A DNA stretch of 64,000 bases from Bradyrhizobium diazoefficiens (GCF_016599855.1 NZ_CP067041.1:3596001-3660000); one strand, 5' to 3'. Shown: positions 1 to 8,326, counted from the first letter of the stretch. Made by a program: numbers and translations. Notes: generated by a model from the letters alone, not told the origin.

Positions 1-1194
1 GTGACCGATTTTCCCGACATCCGCTTCAAGGCGCTGATCCAGTCGGCGAAGGACGGCAGCCTGCTCATCATTCCCCGCGAGGGTGGTTACATGGTCCGCC
101 TCTATGTCGAGCTTGCAAAGCTCGATGCCGGCGAGCGCGTCGCCAACCGCAACATCACGGCCGACGAGGTGATCGCGAAAGCGCAGCGGATCCTGAAGCC
201 GCATGCGCTCGAGGTGAAGGAGATCGCCTGGTGGTCGGTCTACGAGATTGGCCAGCGCCTGACCGACAAGTTCGATGACGTGCCGGAAGCCGAGATCGCG
301 ACGCGGCAACCGCGCATCTTCATCGCCGGCGATGCTTGCCACACCCACAGCCCGAAGGCCGGGCAGGGCATGAACGTCTCGATGCAGGACGCCTTCAACC
401 TCGGCTGGAAGCTCGCTGCCGTCCTCCGCAAGCAGTGCGCGCCGGGCCTGCTGCATTCCTATTCGGCCGAACGGCAGGCGGTTGCGAAAGAGCTGATCGA
501 TTTCGATCGTGAATGGGCCGGGATCCTGGCCTCCGCCGCCAAGGCCGGCGGCGCCGATGCGGCGAAGACGCAGGACTATTTTGTCAGGCACGGCCGCTAC
601 ACGGCGGGTACGGCGACGCACTACACGCCGTCGATCCTCACCGGCGCGGGCTCTCATCAGCATCTTGCCGAGGGCTTTGTCATCGGCAAGCGCTTCCACT
701 CCGCGCCCGTCATTCGGCTCGGCGACGCAAAGCCGGTTCATCTTGGCCACGCCGCACAGGCGGACGGACGCTTCCGCATCTACGCGTTTTCTCCTGCTGA
801 GAATCCCGCAGCCTCGGACTCGGCCATTCGCGCTTTGTGCAATTTCCTCGCCGAGTCCCGGGAATCACCCATCCGGCGCTATACGCCCATTGGCGCCGAC
901 ATCGATGCCGTGATCGATCTGCGTGCGGTGTTTCAGCAGGATCACCGCGAACTCGCCATCGGGGCGATGCCGCCGTTGCTGCTGCCGCGCAAAGGCCGCT
1001 ACGGCTTGCTCGACTACGAAAAGATGTTCTGCCCGGACCTCAAGGGCGGCCACGACGTTTTTGCCATGCGCGGCATCGATCGGAAGGCCGGCTGCATCGT
1101 CGTAGTGCGGCCGGATCAGTACGTCGCGCAGGTGCTGCCGCTCGATGATTTTGCCGGGCTCGCCGCGTATTTCGACGGCTCATTTTGCAGCTGA
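1..1194 (+). CDS. FAD-dependent aromatic monooxygenase, C-terminal part (5' end cut by window)
   Basis: This is the C-terminal 397 residues of a flavoprotein hydroxylase of the phenol 2-monooxygenase / 3-hydroxybenzoate 4-monooxygenase type, which uses NAD(P)H and O2 to hydroxylate a phenolic ring in the cytoplasm. The second FAD-binding signature is present: IAGDACHTHSPKAGQGMN at residues 108-125 contains the GD motif and the following glycine-rich helix. The remainder, about residues 200-395, fits the thioredoxin-like C-terminal dimerisation domain of this family. The N-terminal GxGxxG dinucleotide fold is missing because the gene begins before the window, so the GTG at base 1 should not be taken as the true start. 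The family is clear; the substrate is not. Confidence 0.85.
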   Translation: MTDFPDIRFKALIQSAKDGSLLIIPREGGYMVRLYVELAKLDAGERVANRNITADEVIAKAQRILKPHALEVKEIAWWSVYEIGQRLTDKFDDVPEAEIATRQPRIFIAGDACHTHSPKAGQGMNVSMQDAFNLGWKLAAVLRKQCAPGLLHSYSAERQAVAKELIDFDREWAGILASAAKAGGADAAKTQDYFVRHGRYTAGTATHYTPSILTGAGSHQHLAEGFVIGKRFHSAPVIRLGDAKPVHLGHAAQADGRFRIYAFSPAENPAASDSAIRALCNFLAESRESPIRRYTPIGADIDAVIDLRAVFQQDHRELAIGAMPPLLLPRKGRYGLLDYEKMFCPDLKGGHDVFAMRGIDRKAGCIVVVRPDQYVAQVLPLDDFAGLAAYFDGSFCS

Positions 1195-1288
1195 ACTGAA
1201 GCGTGCTGCGCCGATGAATGGCGGATGAATATTGAACTCCGCGCGCGGTGTGTCTCTTAATCTTTCGGCTGATGCGACCTTTGCGCGC

Positions 1289-1314
1289 GGAACGCTTCAT
1301 TTCGCTCGCGCGTT
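1289..1314 (+). promoter_or_regulatory. Putative sigma-EcfG (general stress response) promoter
   Basis: GGAAC at 1289-1293 and CGTT at 1311-1314 are separated by 17 nt, matching the alphaproteobacterial EcfG consensus (GGAAC-N16/17-CGTT). The site is palindromic, so the same match also reads on the other strand. It lies 26 nt before the ATG of the SH3 protein, leaving room for the AAAGGAGG ribosome-binding site at 1324-1331. Confidence 0.6.
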
Positions 1315-1339
1315 CCGCCTCTCAAAGGAGGACTTCGCC

Positions 1340-2299
1340 ATGAGACTAAGAACCGCTTTAGTTACCGCATTCCTGTTCGCCCCGACCGCCGCATTGGCCG
1401 CGCCGGGCATCGTCACCGTCTCGACCGGTCTGCGTGCCGGCCCGGGTGCGGGCTTTCCCCTGGTCGATCGCGTCCCGGAGGGCGCCCGCGTCAACATCCA
1501 TGGTTGCCTGCGCGGCAATGCCTGGTGTGACGTGAGCTTCTCCGACGACCGCGGCTGGGTGTCGTCGCAATATCTCGAATATCTCTACCGCAACCACTAC
1601 GTCTATCTGCCCGACTATGCCGACGAGGTCGACGTGCCCGTCGTTCCCTTCGTGCTCAGCTCGTACTGGTCGAGCTACTATGAGGGGCGTCCCTGGTATC
1701 GCCGCCACGCCTACTGGAACAATTACTGGACCTCGCATGAGCGTTTCGCGACGCGAATGACGATCGATCCGCGCGCCGCCCGCATCGGCCGTGCGGCGAC
1801 GCGTGACGCTACGGTCGCGCTGGACCGGGAAGGCATCCATAGCAAGGCCAATGTCAACGGAGCCGCCGCGATCTCCGGGCGCGATGCTGCGACGGCACGG
1901 CGCGATGCTGCCGTCACGAAGCGCGACGCTGCGGTCGGCGCCAATCGGGGCCAGCGTTTCGTCAACGAGCGGACTGCTGTCCAAGCGCACAATCCCCGCG
2001 ATGCGCAGGCCCGCATGATGCATGAACGGACTGTTGGCCGCGCTGCGGTACGCGCGCAACCGATTGCGCGCGCACATGAGGCGCCGCGGGTGTCGGCCGC
2101 GCCTGCGGCTCGGGCCGCGATGCCGCACGCGATGCCGCATATGGCTCAGCCGAACGTCAGCCATGGTGCACCAATGAATGCCCATGCGCAGATGCCCGCG
2201 CCGCGTGCGGCGGCCCCTGCGATGCCGCATCCAGGTGGTGGCGGTGGCGCGCCGCACGTCAACGCCGCCCCGCATGGCGGCGGCCCCCAGAAGCACTAG
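1340..2299 (+). CDS. Secreted SH3 (SH3b) domain protein with Ala/His/Met-rich tail
   Basis: The 319-residue product is probably exported. It has a signal peptide at residues 1-20 (ends ALAAPG), then a bacterial SH3 domain at about 22-85 (TVSTGLRAGPGAGFPLVDRV followed by GWVSSQYL), a Tyr/Trp-rich segment at about 85-140, and a low-complexity tail with RDAA-type repeats and Pro/His/Met/Gly runs. SH3b domains usually bind peptidoglycan or other envelope partners; the role here is inferred. The ATG at 1340 follows a strong AAAGGAGG site. An EcfG-type promoter lies just upstream, so the gene is probably stress-induced. An upstream in-frame ATG at 1232 lies before that promoter and is rejected. Confidence 0.85.
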   Translation: MRLRTALVTAFLFAPTAALAAPGIVTVSTGLRAGPGAGFPLVDRVPEGARVNIHGCLRGNAWCDVSFSDDRGWVSSQYLEYLYRNHYVYLPDYADEVDVPVVPFVLSSYWSSYYEGRPWYRRHAYWNNYWTSHERFATRMTIDPRAARIGRAATRDATVALDREGIHSKANVNGAAAISGRDAATARRDAAVTKRDAAVGANRGQRFVNERTAVQAHNPRDAQARMMHERTVGRAAVRAQPIARAHEAPRVSAAPAARAAMPHAMPHMAQPNVSHGAPMNAHAQMPAPRAAAPAMPHPGGGGGAPHVNAAPHGGGPQKH

Positions 2300-2310
2300 C
2301 TGCTATGAAA

Positions 2311-2336
2311 AGCCCGGCCTTCGTGCCGGGCTTTTT
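2311..2336 (+). terminator. Intrinsic terminator after the SH3 gene
   Basis: AGCCCGGC / GCCGGGCT stem followed by TTTTTG, 11 nt after the SH3 gene stop. Confidence 0.85.
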
Positions 2337-2454
2337 GTTGAACGGCGCCTACAATTTAAGTCAGTTCTTCGCGAGCAGATTTCATCGATCGTAAGATGTC
2401 TACTCAAAGCTGTAAGCATCCACTCGGGGCAGCGGGGCACCGGAGGATGACACG

Positions 2455-2733
2455 ATGAGACAGAGTCAGGCGGAGACGCGCCGCCATAATGTCGCGAAGC
2501 GGTCGATGACCAAAGAGGCCAAGCAACTGGCCGGCCTGATCGCCGGCTTGCGCGAATCCCTCGAGGGCATCCACAAGGAGCGGACGAGCGCAAAACTCTC
2601 GGGCGCCGAGATGGGCCTGCTGGATGAGCGCCGCAACAATTTGCTACTCACCATTGCCGCCTTGGACGATCGTCTGTCGGCCGTGCAGGGGCTGATCGAT
2701 CTCGGCCGCCCACACGTGATCCGCGTCCACTGA
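2455..2733 (+). CDS. Hypothetical protein, 92 aa
   Basis: A small charged protein of unknown function. The sequence is mostly predicted helix (about residues 15-85, rich in Lys, Glu, Leu and Arg), with no signal peptide, membrane segment or metal motif. The ATG at 2455 has a GGAGG site at 2442-2446. It stands alone between a terminator and an unrelated small gene. I do not recognise the family; good start context and typical codon use argue that it is real. Confidence 0.6.
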   Translation: MRQSQAETRRHNVAKRSMTKEAKQLAGLIAGLRESLEGIHKERTSAKLSGAEMGLLDERRNNLLLTIAALDDRLSAVQGLIDLGRPHVIRVH

Positions 2734-2958
2734 GCGCAAGGCGCAGTCGATGGCGCTGCCGGCGATGCTGTAAACCTCGATACAGACCGGATAGCGCGGA
2801 TCGTTGCTCCGCGCGGCCGCGGGCGTCGTTCGGCTGGAACCGGTGCCGGCGCACAATGCTGCCGTGGACGGCACCAAATTGCCACGCTCCCGGCGAATTG
2901 CCGCCCAAGCACGTTGCCACGACGAGAATGGGTGCAGGGCAACGCAAGGGGATGCGCA

Positions 2959-3138
2959 TTGGCCTATAAAATGATCGCAGAACGCGATAATGAGAAGTGC
3001 AGTTTTGCCCGCGAGAGCCGGTTGCTCATCGTGGCGAAGGCGAAGGTTTGGGCGAGCGAAGGCTGGCGGGTCGTCATCACCGATGAGGAGGGCAAGGCCT
3101 ATACTCCGCCGGAGTTCGATCAGTTGCTGGCGGCGTGA
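2959..3138 (+). CDS. Hypothetical protein, about 59 aa, probable TTG start
   Basis: A short soluble protein (begins AYKMIAERDNEKC, ends PPEFDQLLAA) of unknown function. I choose the TTG at 2959 because AAGGGG at 2946-2951 is a good ribosome-binding site for it, and the 15 codons before it in the same frame do not look like protein. An ATG at 2971 is the alternative. The next gene starts 25 nt after its stop, so the two may be cotranscribed. Confidence 0.55.
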   Translation: MAYKMIAERDNEKCSFARESRLLIVAKAKVWASEGWRVVITDEEGKAYTPPEFDQLLAA

Positions 3139-3163
3139 TCGCGGGACGGGCGAGGGGACGACA

Positions 3164-3532
3164 TTGAGATCGCTCATTCGGCCGGGGCGCGAAATCATCG
3201 CGCCTCTGGTGATTCTTGGAACCTTTGCTGCGGTGCTGACGGCGCCGCTTGCCTCTGCGCAAAATCTTGACGCCGGCAAGTCGCCGGAAAAGCTCTTCGC
3301 CGACGGCTGCGCGACCTGCCATCGCAGCCCGCGGGGGCTTGCGAAGGGACGCATGAGTCTGACGCTATCCTGGTTCCTCCAAGACCATTATTCGAGCAGC
3401 TCCGATTCTGCCAAGGCGCTCGCGGCCTATCTGGTGTCGGTCGACACGCCGCCCCCAAGTGCTCCGGCGAAGTCCAGCGCAAAATCATCCAGATCCAGGC
3501 CGCGTCCGCCCAAACCGGTGCAGAGCCAATAG
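3164..3532 (+). CDS. Small exported CxxCH (c-type haem motif) protein, probable TTG start
   Basis: The 122-residue product has an N-terminal signal sequence (residues about 1-30, ending ASAQN), one CATCH motif at about residues 47-51, and a Pro/Ser/Lys-rich tail. One CxxCH suggests a covalently attached haem in the periplasm, but the protein is shorter than a typical class I cytochrome c and I see no clear methionine axial ligand. It is best described as cytochrome-c-like. The start is the TTG at 3164, which has a GAGGGGA site about 8 nt upstream. The longer frame from 2990 overlaps the preceding gene in a different frame and would lose the signal peptide. Confidence 0.6.
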   Translation: MRSLIRPGREIIAPLVILGTFAAVLTAPLASAQNLDAGKSPEKLFADGCATCHRSPRGLAKGRMSLTLSWFLQDHYSSSSDSAKALAAYLVSVDTPPPSAPAKSSAKSSRSRPRPPKPVQSQ

Positions 3533-3540
3533 CCGCCCGG

Positions 3541-4109
3541 TTATCTGCGCCGATAGGTCTGTGCGAGCAGGCGGTCGTGCACGGTGCGCAAATCAGCGCT
3601 CATGCGGGTCTGTCCTGTCGTGACGAAGGACAGCCAGGCGCCGTCGGCGGCGAGACGGACGATCTGGAAGTCTGGCGCCGCATCGGTGGCGCGGTGGCGT
3701 TTCAGGCGCGCCTTCATCCAGTCATTCCAGAGCTTGCGCAGCGACGGATCGGTGACGACGACCATGCTCAGCGCTGCCCAGGGCGTGGCGAAGCCGAAGG
3801 CTTTTCCGGTGAACACCGCATTCACGTAAGCGCGCGTAAAACTGCCGCGCGGTTTCGGGTCCGCCTCGAGGGCGGCGTCGATCTCGGCATCGACGCGGGC
3901 GAGGAGATCAGCGAACAGGCCTTCGATCAGCGCCTGCTTGCTCCCAAAATGGTGAAACAGCCCGCCCTTGGTGACGCCGGCTGCTGCCGCCACGGCCTGC
4001 ATGGTGACGCCGGAACGCCGTGGTCCATGGCGATGGCCGCGGCGCAGTCGAGCAGGGCGCGCCGCACCTGCTCGGGCTGCTTGGCGCGGGTATAGGCGCT
4101 CGCAAGCAT
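3541..4109 (-). pseudogene. TetR-family regulator, interrupted by a 1-nt frameshift
   Basis: Read on the minus strand, the N-terminus (LASAYTRAKQPEQVRRALLD...AIAMDHGVP) starts at the ATG at 4109. The rest (VTMQAVAAAAGVTKGGLFHHFGSK, then the ligand domain to residue ~185) lies in the next frame down to 3541. The frames meet near 4008-4020, where one G appears to be missing (CCGGCGTC where CCGGGCGTC would restore the frame). The split is inside the HTH, so the encoded product should not bind DNA. The ATG overlaps the stop of the upstream SMR gene as TGATG, so the pair was translationally coupled and the regulator presumably controlled that efflux pump. A sequencing error is an equally simple explanation. 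Confidence 0.75.
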
Positions 4110-4468
4110 CAATGCGCTGTCGTCTGCGAAAACAGGTTGATGACCACGACCCCTGAGACGATCAGGGCAATGCCGACGAAGGCAGCCGCGTCCAGCATCT
4201 GGCGAAACAGCACGAAGGAGACGGTGGCGGTCAGGATGATGCCGACCCCGCCCCAGATCGCATAGGCGATACTCAAGGGGATCACCCGGATAGCGACCGA
4301 CAGTGCGTAGAACGAGGCGACGTAGAACAGCACCATCGCCAGAGTCGGCCAGGGCCGCGTGAATTGCGCCGACTGCTGCAGGAAGGCGGACGCCGTTACC
4401 TCGAATACGATGGCGAGGGCAAGCGCTGCATAGGCATTGAAGGCGGATGTCATGGCGGTCTCGGGCAC
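4109..4468 (-). CDS. Small multidrug resistance (SMR/EmrE-like) transporter
   Basis: The 119-residue protein has four predicted membrane helices, the standard size and topology of SMR proton-coupled drug exporters, which work as inner-membrane dimers. Helix 1 carries the family glutamate in IVFEVTASAFLQQS, and IAYAIWGGVG matches the conserved helix 3 segment. The annotated start is a GTG at 4468; an ATG five codons later at 4453 is the alternative. The stop overlaps the ATG of the frameshifted TetR gene. The substrate cannot be deduced. Confidence 0.85.
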   Translation of the reverse strand: MPETAMTSAFNAYAALALAIVFEVTASAFLQQSAQFTRPWPTLAMVLFYVASFYALSVAIRVIPLSIAYAIWGGVGIILTATVSFVLFRQMLDAAAFVGIALIVSGVVVINLFSQTTAH

Positions 4469-4653
4469 GCGAAAGATACCGCGCGGTAGGTATATTTAGG
4501 GCGCGGGACGTGCCTTTTGTCGGGAGCAGGTATCACCTGCGAGTGACGAGGCTGCGACAGGGCCGCCGCGCGCTGCGGCCGGGGCTCGGTTACGACACTT
4601 CGTGATCCGGGCTAAGCTTGCCTCGCGGCGCTATTGCTTTTAGGGACCTTTGC

Positions 4654-5478
4654 ATGCTCGTCATCTCCATTCAAAGCCAGGTGGTCTATGGTCATGTCGG
4701 TAATAGCGCGGCCGTCCCCGCCATGCAGGCGGAGGGCGTGAACGTCGCTGCGGTGCCGACGACGCTGCTATCGAACCATCCGCGCTATCCGACCTTGCGC
4801 GGGCGGGTGCTCGATGCTGAGCTCGTCGCCGATCTGCTCAGAGGTGTCGAGGAGCGGGACCTCGTCGATGAGGCCGCCGTGCTCGTCACCGGCTATCTCG
4901 GCTCGTCCGACAACGCCGCTGTCATCGCCGGCTTCGTCGAGCGTGCGCTGGCGCGCAATTCTAAGCTCGTCTATCTCTGCGATCCCGTGATCGGCGATGA
5001 TGGCCGTGTCTATGTCGCCGACGGCATTCTGGACGTGGTGCGGTACCGGCTGTTGCCGGCCGCACACCTGATCACGCCGAACCAGTTCGAGCTCGAACTG
5101 CTCTCCGGCGTCAAGATCGCAGATACGGGCGGCGTGCGCGCTGCGGCGGCCGCGATTGCGGGGCAACGCCGAGTCGACGTGGTCGTCACAGGTTGCACGC
5201 TTGCCGACACTCCGGCCGGGCAGGTCGAGACGGTTCTGTGTGCCGAGGGGCAATTGTCGCGCTTTGCGACAGCGCGTTTGCCGATCCGGCCCTATGGGAC
5301 CGGCGACCTCCTCACCGGCTTAATCGCGGCGCACCTTGCCAAGGGCATCGCAATCGAGGCGGCGGTGACGCTCGCGGTCGAGACCACCTTTGCCGTGCTC
5401 GTTCGCACGCAGCAGGCGGGATCGGCCGAAATGCAACTCGTGCCGTCGCCGGGGTCAAGCGGGCAAGATCAGGTTTAG
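4654..5478 (+). CDS. pdxY: Pyridoxal kinase PdxY
   Basis: This 274-residue ribokinase-fold enzyme phosphorylates pyridoxal with ATP in the B6 salvage pathway. Visible motifs are the start ISIQSQVVYGHVGNSAAVPA (substrate site), CDPVIGDDG at 109-117, TPNQFEL at 141-147 and the anion-hole/catalytic PYGTGDLLTGL at 213-223, with Asp218 as the expected base. The ATG at 4654 follows TTAGGGA; the upstream in-frame ATG at 4618 would add residues not seen in the family. The stop overlaps the convergent peptidase gene by 3 nt. Confidence 0.92.
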   Translation: MLVISIQSQVVYGHVGNSAAVPAMQAEGVNVAAVPTTLLSNHPRYPTLRGRVLDAELVADLLRGVEERDLVDEAAVLVTGYLGSSDNAAVIAGFVERALARNSKLVYLCDPVIGDDGRVYVADGILDVVRYRLLPAAHLITPNQFELELLSGVKIADTGGVRAAAAAIAGQRRVDVVVTGCTLADTPAGQVETVLCAEGQLSRFATARLPIRPYGTGDLLTGLIAAHLAKGIAIEAAVTLAVETTFAVLVRTQQAGSAEMQLVPSPGSSGQDQV

Positions 5479-6779
5479 GTCGTCCGCTTCGTGGCGGATT
5501 GCGCCGATTTTTGCGACTTTGCCGGGTTCTTCCGCTCGCGCGCAGCCTGGGCCTTCGATAGCTTGGTGCTGGCCACAGCGCGCGCCTTCTTCGGTTTGGT
5601 GTTGGCGGCTTCCTTGCGGTCGGTCCCAACGCCGCGCTTCGAGATATATTCGGCGCCGTCGATCGGGCCGACATGCGGCGGGTCGTGGTCGAGATAGGGC
5701 CGGCCGATGCCGAGCGCCTTGCCCTTGGCGTCGACCCATTTCCACAGCAGCTCTGTCGAGATCCAGCGCTGGGCACGGTTGTCGCCCTTGGTGCTCACGA
5801 TGTCGGCCGCGAGCCCGTGACCATAGCCGCCGCGCAAACTGCCGCCGTGCCAGGAGCGGTTCGACGCCGCATGGAGTCCGCTCGCGATCGATTGCCGGTA
5901 GTCGTCGCGGAACGCGCTGGTGATTCCCGGCGACAGACCGGCGGCCTCCGCCGCCAGCAGCATGTGAAACAGCTTCTGCTTGAAGCTCCTGTCCATGCCG
6001 CCGATGACGTAGTCCATCAGCGGCATGTTGGCGTGCTCGGCCGCTTTCGGATCCTTCCAGGCGAAATCCTCATCGACGAGCTTTGTGAAGCTGCGCATCA
6101 CCGTGACCATCTTGCCCTTGCGCTTGATGGTGACGGCGCGGCGGTCCTCGACCTTGATGGAATCTTCCTTCGGCGTGCGCTGATAGAGCGTCCAGAGATA
6201 GCGGTCGATGCAGGCATCCATGGCAAAGCATTCGTCGAGCACGGCCACAGTGTCGGCGGGCGGCGGCGCCTTGCTTTCGGCCACGGGCCCGCCCGCAATA
6301 GCCGCGGGCGAGAGCGCGTCCTGCGGCACGACATCGCCGGGATCGGCGGACGCGAGCTTGATGCTGGACTCCGGCTCAGCCTCAGCCTCAGCCTCGCTGG
6401 CGACGGGCGCGGGTTCAGGTCCGAGCTGAGGCGCGGGCGAGGCCGCCGGCACCATGTCGGTCGGATCGGCCGAGGCGAGCTGGATGGAGGGGGCGGGCGT
6501 CTCAGCCGCTGGCGTTTCGACCAGCGCGACGCTCGGCGTCGCAGCCGCGGCGGCCGCGATGTCGGCGGTCAGCGTGATGCCATCGTCGATCGTCGCAGCG
6601 CGCGGGATGTCGGCAAGCTCGAGGCCGGTGAGATCTTTCGCGCGGGAGACAGCGGCGGCATCGGCGCCACTGTTCTCGATCAAAGCCGGGGCATAAGCGA
6701 AGAGGCAGAGCGCGAGCCAGCCGACCATCACGGCCGAGGGGCACGAGACCGCCACAATAAGAGACCGCCGATCATTCAT
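5475..6779 (-). CDS. Membrane-anchored M15-like (VanY-type) peptidase domain protein
   Basis: The 434-residue protein has an N-terminal membrane anchor at about residues 7-30, a long Ala/Pro/Glu-rich linker (about 35-175) containing two KLASADP/QLASADP-type repeats, and a C-terminal domain. That domain carries SAFR at 288-291, GYGHGLAADIV around 318-328 and DHDPPHVG at 364-371. These match the SGYR, SxHxxGxAxD and distal His motifs of the LD-/DD-carboxypeptidase M15 group; His321, Asp326 and His369 are the likely zinc ligands. It probably acts on peptidoglycan or a related envelope substrate. The tail is Lys/Arg-rich. The ATG at 6779 follows GGAGGCAGGGATC; a start 15 codons earlier is less likely. 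Confidence 0.75.
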   Translation of the reverse strand: MNDRRSLIVAVSCPSAVMVGWLALCLFAYAPALIENSGADAAAVSRAKDLTGLELADIPRAATIDDGITLTADIAAAAAATPSVALVETPAAETPAPSIQLASADPTDMVPAASPAPQLGPEPAPVASEAEAEAEPESSIKLASADPGDVVPQDALSPAAIAGGPVAESKAPPPADTVAVLDECFAMDACIDRYLWTLYQRTPKEDSIKVEDRRAVTIKRKGKMVTVMRSFTKLVDEDFAWKDPKAAEHANMPLMDYVIGGMDRSFKQKLFHMLLAAEAAGLSPGITSAFRDDYRQSIASGLHAASNRSWHGGSLRGGYGHGLAADIVSTKGDNRAQRWISTELLWKWVDAKGKALGIGRPYLDHDPPHVGPIDGAEYISKRGVGTDRKEAANTKPKKARAVASTKLSKAQAARERKNPAKSQKSAQSATKRTT

Positions 6780-6954
6780 GATCCCTGCCTCCAAGTTCGT
6801 CAGCGAACCAGATTGCACAGCCAAGCACGCGGCGCGTCAATTGTTCGGGGGACGGTGCGGCGGTGCAATGGCGCAAATCGCGAAAAAGTGGCTTTTCGGG
6901 TGGATGTTGCCCGAATGCAACTCGGGTTCACGCGGTTCCAGCGTTGGCGTTAAA

Positions 6955-7004
6955 CATATCGCCATGCGCGGCATACGATATTGCGTTGCGGTGGCGCATA
7001 TCGC
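6955..7004 (+). promoter_or_regulatory. Three phased ATATCG elements (possible operator)
   Basis: CATATCGC occurs at 6955-6962 and again at 6997-7004, exactly 42 bp apart. An inverted copy of the core (CGATAT) lies midway at 6976-6981. The elements are about two helical turns apart, just upstream of a weak TATATG-like -10 region and of the small secreted-protein gene at 7058. No regulator is assigned. Confidence 0.35.
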
Positions 7005-7057
7005 AATGCAGCAAATCCAGCTTATATGTGCTCCGAACTTCCCTTTGGAGCATCACC

Positions 7058-7309
7058 ATGAACAAGACCTTGTCGTTCGCAGCCGCCGTCCTCACTCTTG
7101 CGGGCTCAACTGCCACCTTCGCTGCCGAGCTGCCGACCTATGAGGCCAACGCCATTCCGGTCTCGCCCGTGCAGGTCCGCGTGCTCGGAGCCGCCCATGT
7201 CGAGCAGCAGGTGGCGGCGCCCGCCAGCAGCGTCACTGTGCTTCAGGCCAGCGTCCTGACGCCGCGCAAGCTGAAGACCGCGACCGTGACCACGGGGTCC
7301 GCTCACTAA
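7058..7309 (+). CDS. Small secreted protein of unknown function, 83 aa
   Basis: The product begins MNKTLSFAAAVLTLAGSTA and has a clear signal peptide cleaved near residue 22-24 (FAAELP). The mature part is about 60 residues, Val/Ala-rich, with no cysteines or known motif. The ATG at 7058 has TTGGAG at 7045-7050. An upstream in-frame ATG at 6863 would bury the signal peptide and is rejected. It stands alone, with phased ATATCG repeats upstream and a strong terminator downstream. I do not recognise a function. Confidence 0.65.
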   Translation: MNKTLSFAAAVLTLAGSTATFAAELPTYEANAIPVSPVQVRVLGAAHVEQQVAAPASSVTVLQASVLTPRKLKTATVTTGSAH

Positions 7310-7360
7310 GCTGCTGTCGCGCCGAGCTGAGGGCTCGGTCGCAAAGCTTTTCACGATGTC

Positions 7361-7391
7361 ATGGCCGGGCTTGTCCCGGCCATTTCTTTTT
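7361..7391. terminator. Terminator hairpin between convergent genes
   Basis: ATGGCCGGG / CCCGGCCAT stem at 7361-7383 followed by TTCTTTTT. It lies after the secreted-protein gene and downstream of the broken HTH gene, so it may serve both. Confidence 0.8.
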
Positions 7392-7443
7392 CACGCATGG
7401 TCGGCAAGTGTCGCGCCGCGCGCAGGCTTGACGGCGAATGGCC

Positions 7444-7821
7444 CTAGAACTCGGCGAAGGCGGCGTTGAAGCGGCGCAGGCTGCCGAAGCCGGACTGGAA
7501 CGCGATGTCCGTCATGCTGTGATCGCCGGCGTCGAACAGACGCTTGGCACGCTGGACGCGAAGCGTCTTGGCGAGCTGTTGTGGTGTTGCGCCGACATGG
7601 CGCTCGAACAGCCGTGCGAGATGACGCGATGAGATGCCGAGTTGCACTGCGAGCGCGGCGCATGGTGTTTGGTGAGGAGCCGTGATGCGGGCCTCGCATT
7701 CCGCATCTAACAAGAAATCGCGAAACAACCCCATGCACAGTAGAAATGCTTGCGGATTTTCTGATTTCGGCAATACCGAATAGGAGTTGACCCGTCGGGC
7801 AAAACAGGCGCATGATGCCAT
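7444..7821 (-). pseudogene. Truncated AraC-type HTH protein of the Ada/AlkA kind
   Basis: The open frame encodes 125 residues. Residues about 50-125 (LAVQLGISSRHLARLFERHV ... FQSGFGSLRRFNAAF) match the two-helix-turn-helix DNA-binding domain of Ada/AlkA proteins, whose signature is FGSLRRFN. The frame stops at TAG directly after AFAEF, where the family usually has Tyr-Gly-x-Ser-Pro. Beyond the stop the same frame continues as GHSPSSLR, so TAG looks like a nonsense change of a Tyr codon. The N-terminal zinc domain and the glycosylase domain are both absent. This is most likely a relic of a DNA-repair gene; a short functional HTH protein is possible. Confidence 0.6.
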
Positions 7822-7877
7822 GGTGGGCGGTCGGGCAGATTGGCGCGGGCGTCATCCGCCGATTTGCCGAGGGCGCC

Positions 7878-8228
7878 TCACACCTTCTTCACGAATTCGG
7901 ATTTCAGGTTCATCGCGCCGATGCCGTCGATCTTGCAGGCGATGTTGTGACCGTTGGTTGAATCCTGCAAACGGATGTTGCGGACCTTGGTACCGCCCTT
8001 CACGACCATTGATGACCCCTTGACCTTGAGGTCCTTCATCACGATGACACTGTCGCCGTCGGCGAGCCCATTGCCGTGGGCGTCGCGTACGCCGGCTTCC
8101 GCCGGCGCGTCCGCGCCAGCGGCGGCCGTTGCGCTCCATTCATGACCGCACTCCGGGCACACCCAGAGATCCCGATCCTGGTAGGCGTGCTCCGATTGGC
8201 AGGCGGCGCATTTGGTGGCGTCGGTCAT
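7878..8228 (-). CDS. phnA: PhnA/YjdM family zinc-ribbon protein
   Basis: The 116-residue protein has an N-terminal zinc ribbon (Cys7, Cys10, Cys24, Cys27: CAAC...CPEC) and a C-terminal SH3-like PhnA domain ([19 protein letters not shown], then VRNIRL and [17 protein letters not shown]). It is named after the phn operon of Escherichia coli, but homologues usually sit away from phosphonate genes, as here, and the cellular role is unresolved. The start at 8228 is supported by GGAG 12-15 nt upstream. It is an intact member of normal length. Confidence 0.9.
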   Translation of the reverse strand: MTDATKCAACQSEHAYQDRDLWVCPECGHEWSATAAAGADAPAEAGVRDAHGNGLADGDSVIVMKDLKVKGSSMVVKGGTKVRNIRLQDSTNGHNIACKIDGIGAMNLKSEFVKKV

Positions 8229-8326
8229 GATAGGTCTCGTCTCCGGCTGCCTCTACGCGGCGCACCGTAGGGGCGAAGCCGGAGAATGCAAGGGCACGCA
8301 GAGCGCAGCTTTGCACGCCCACGGGC

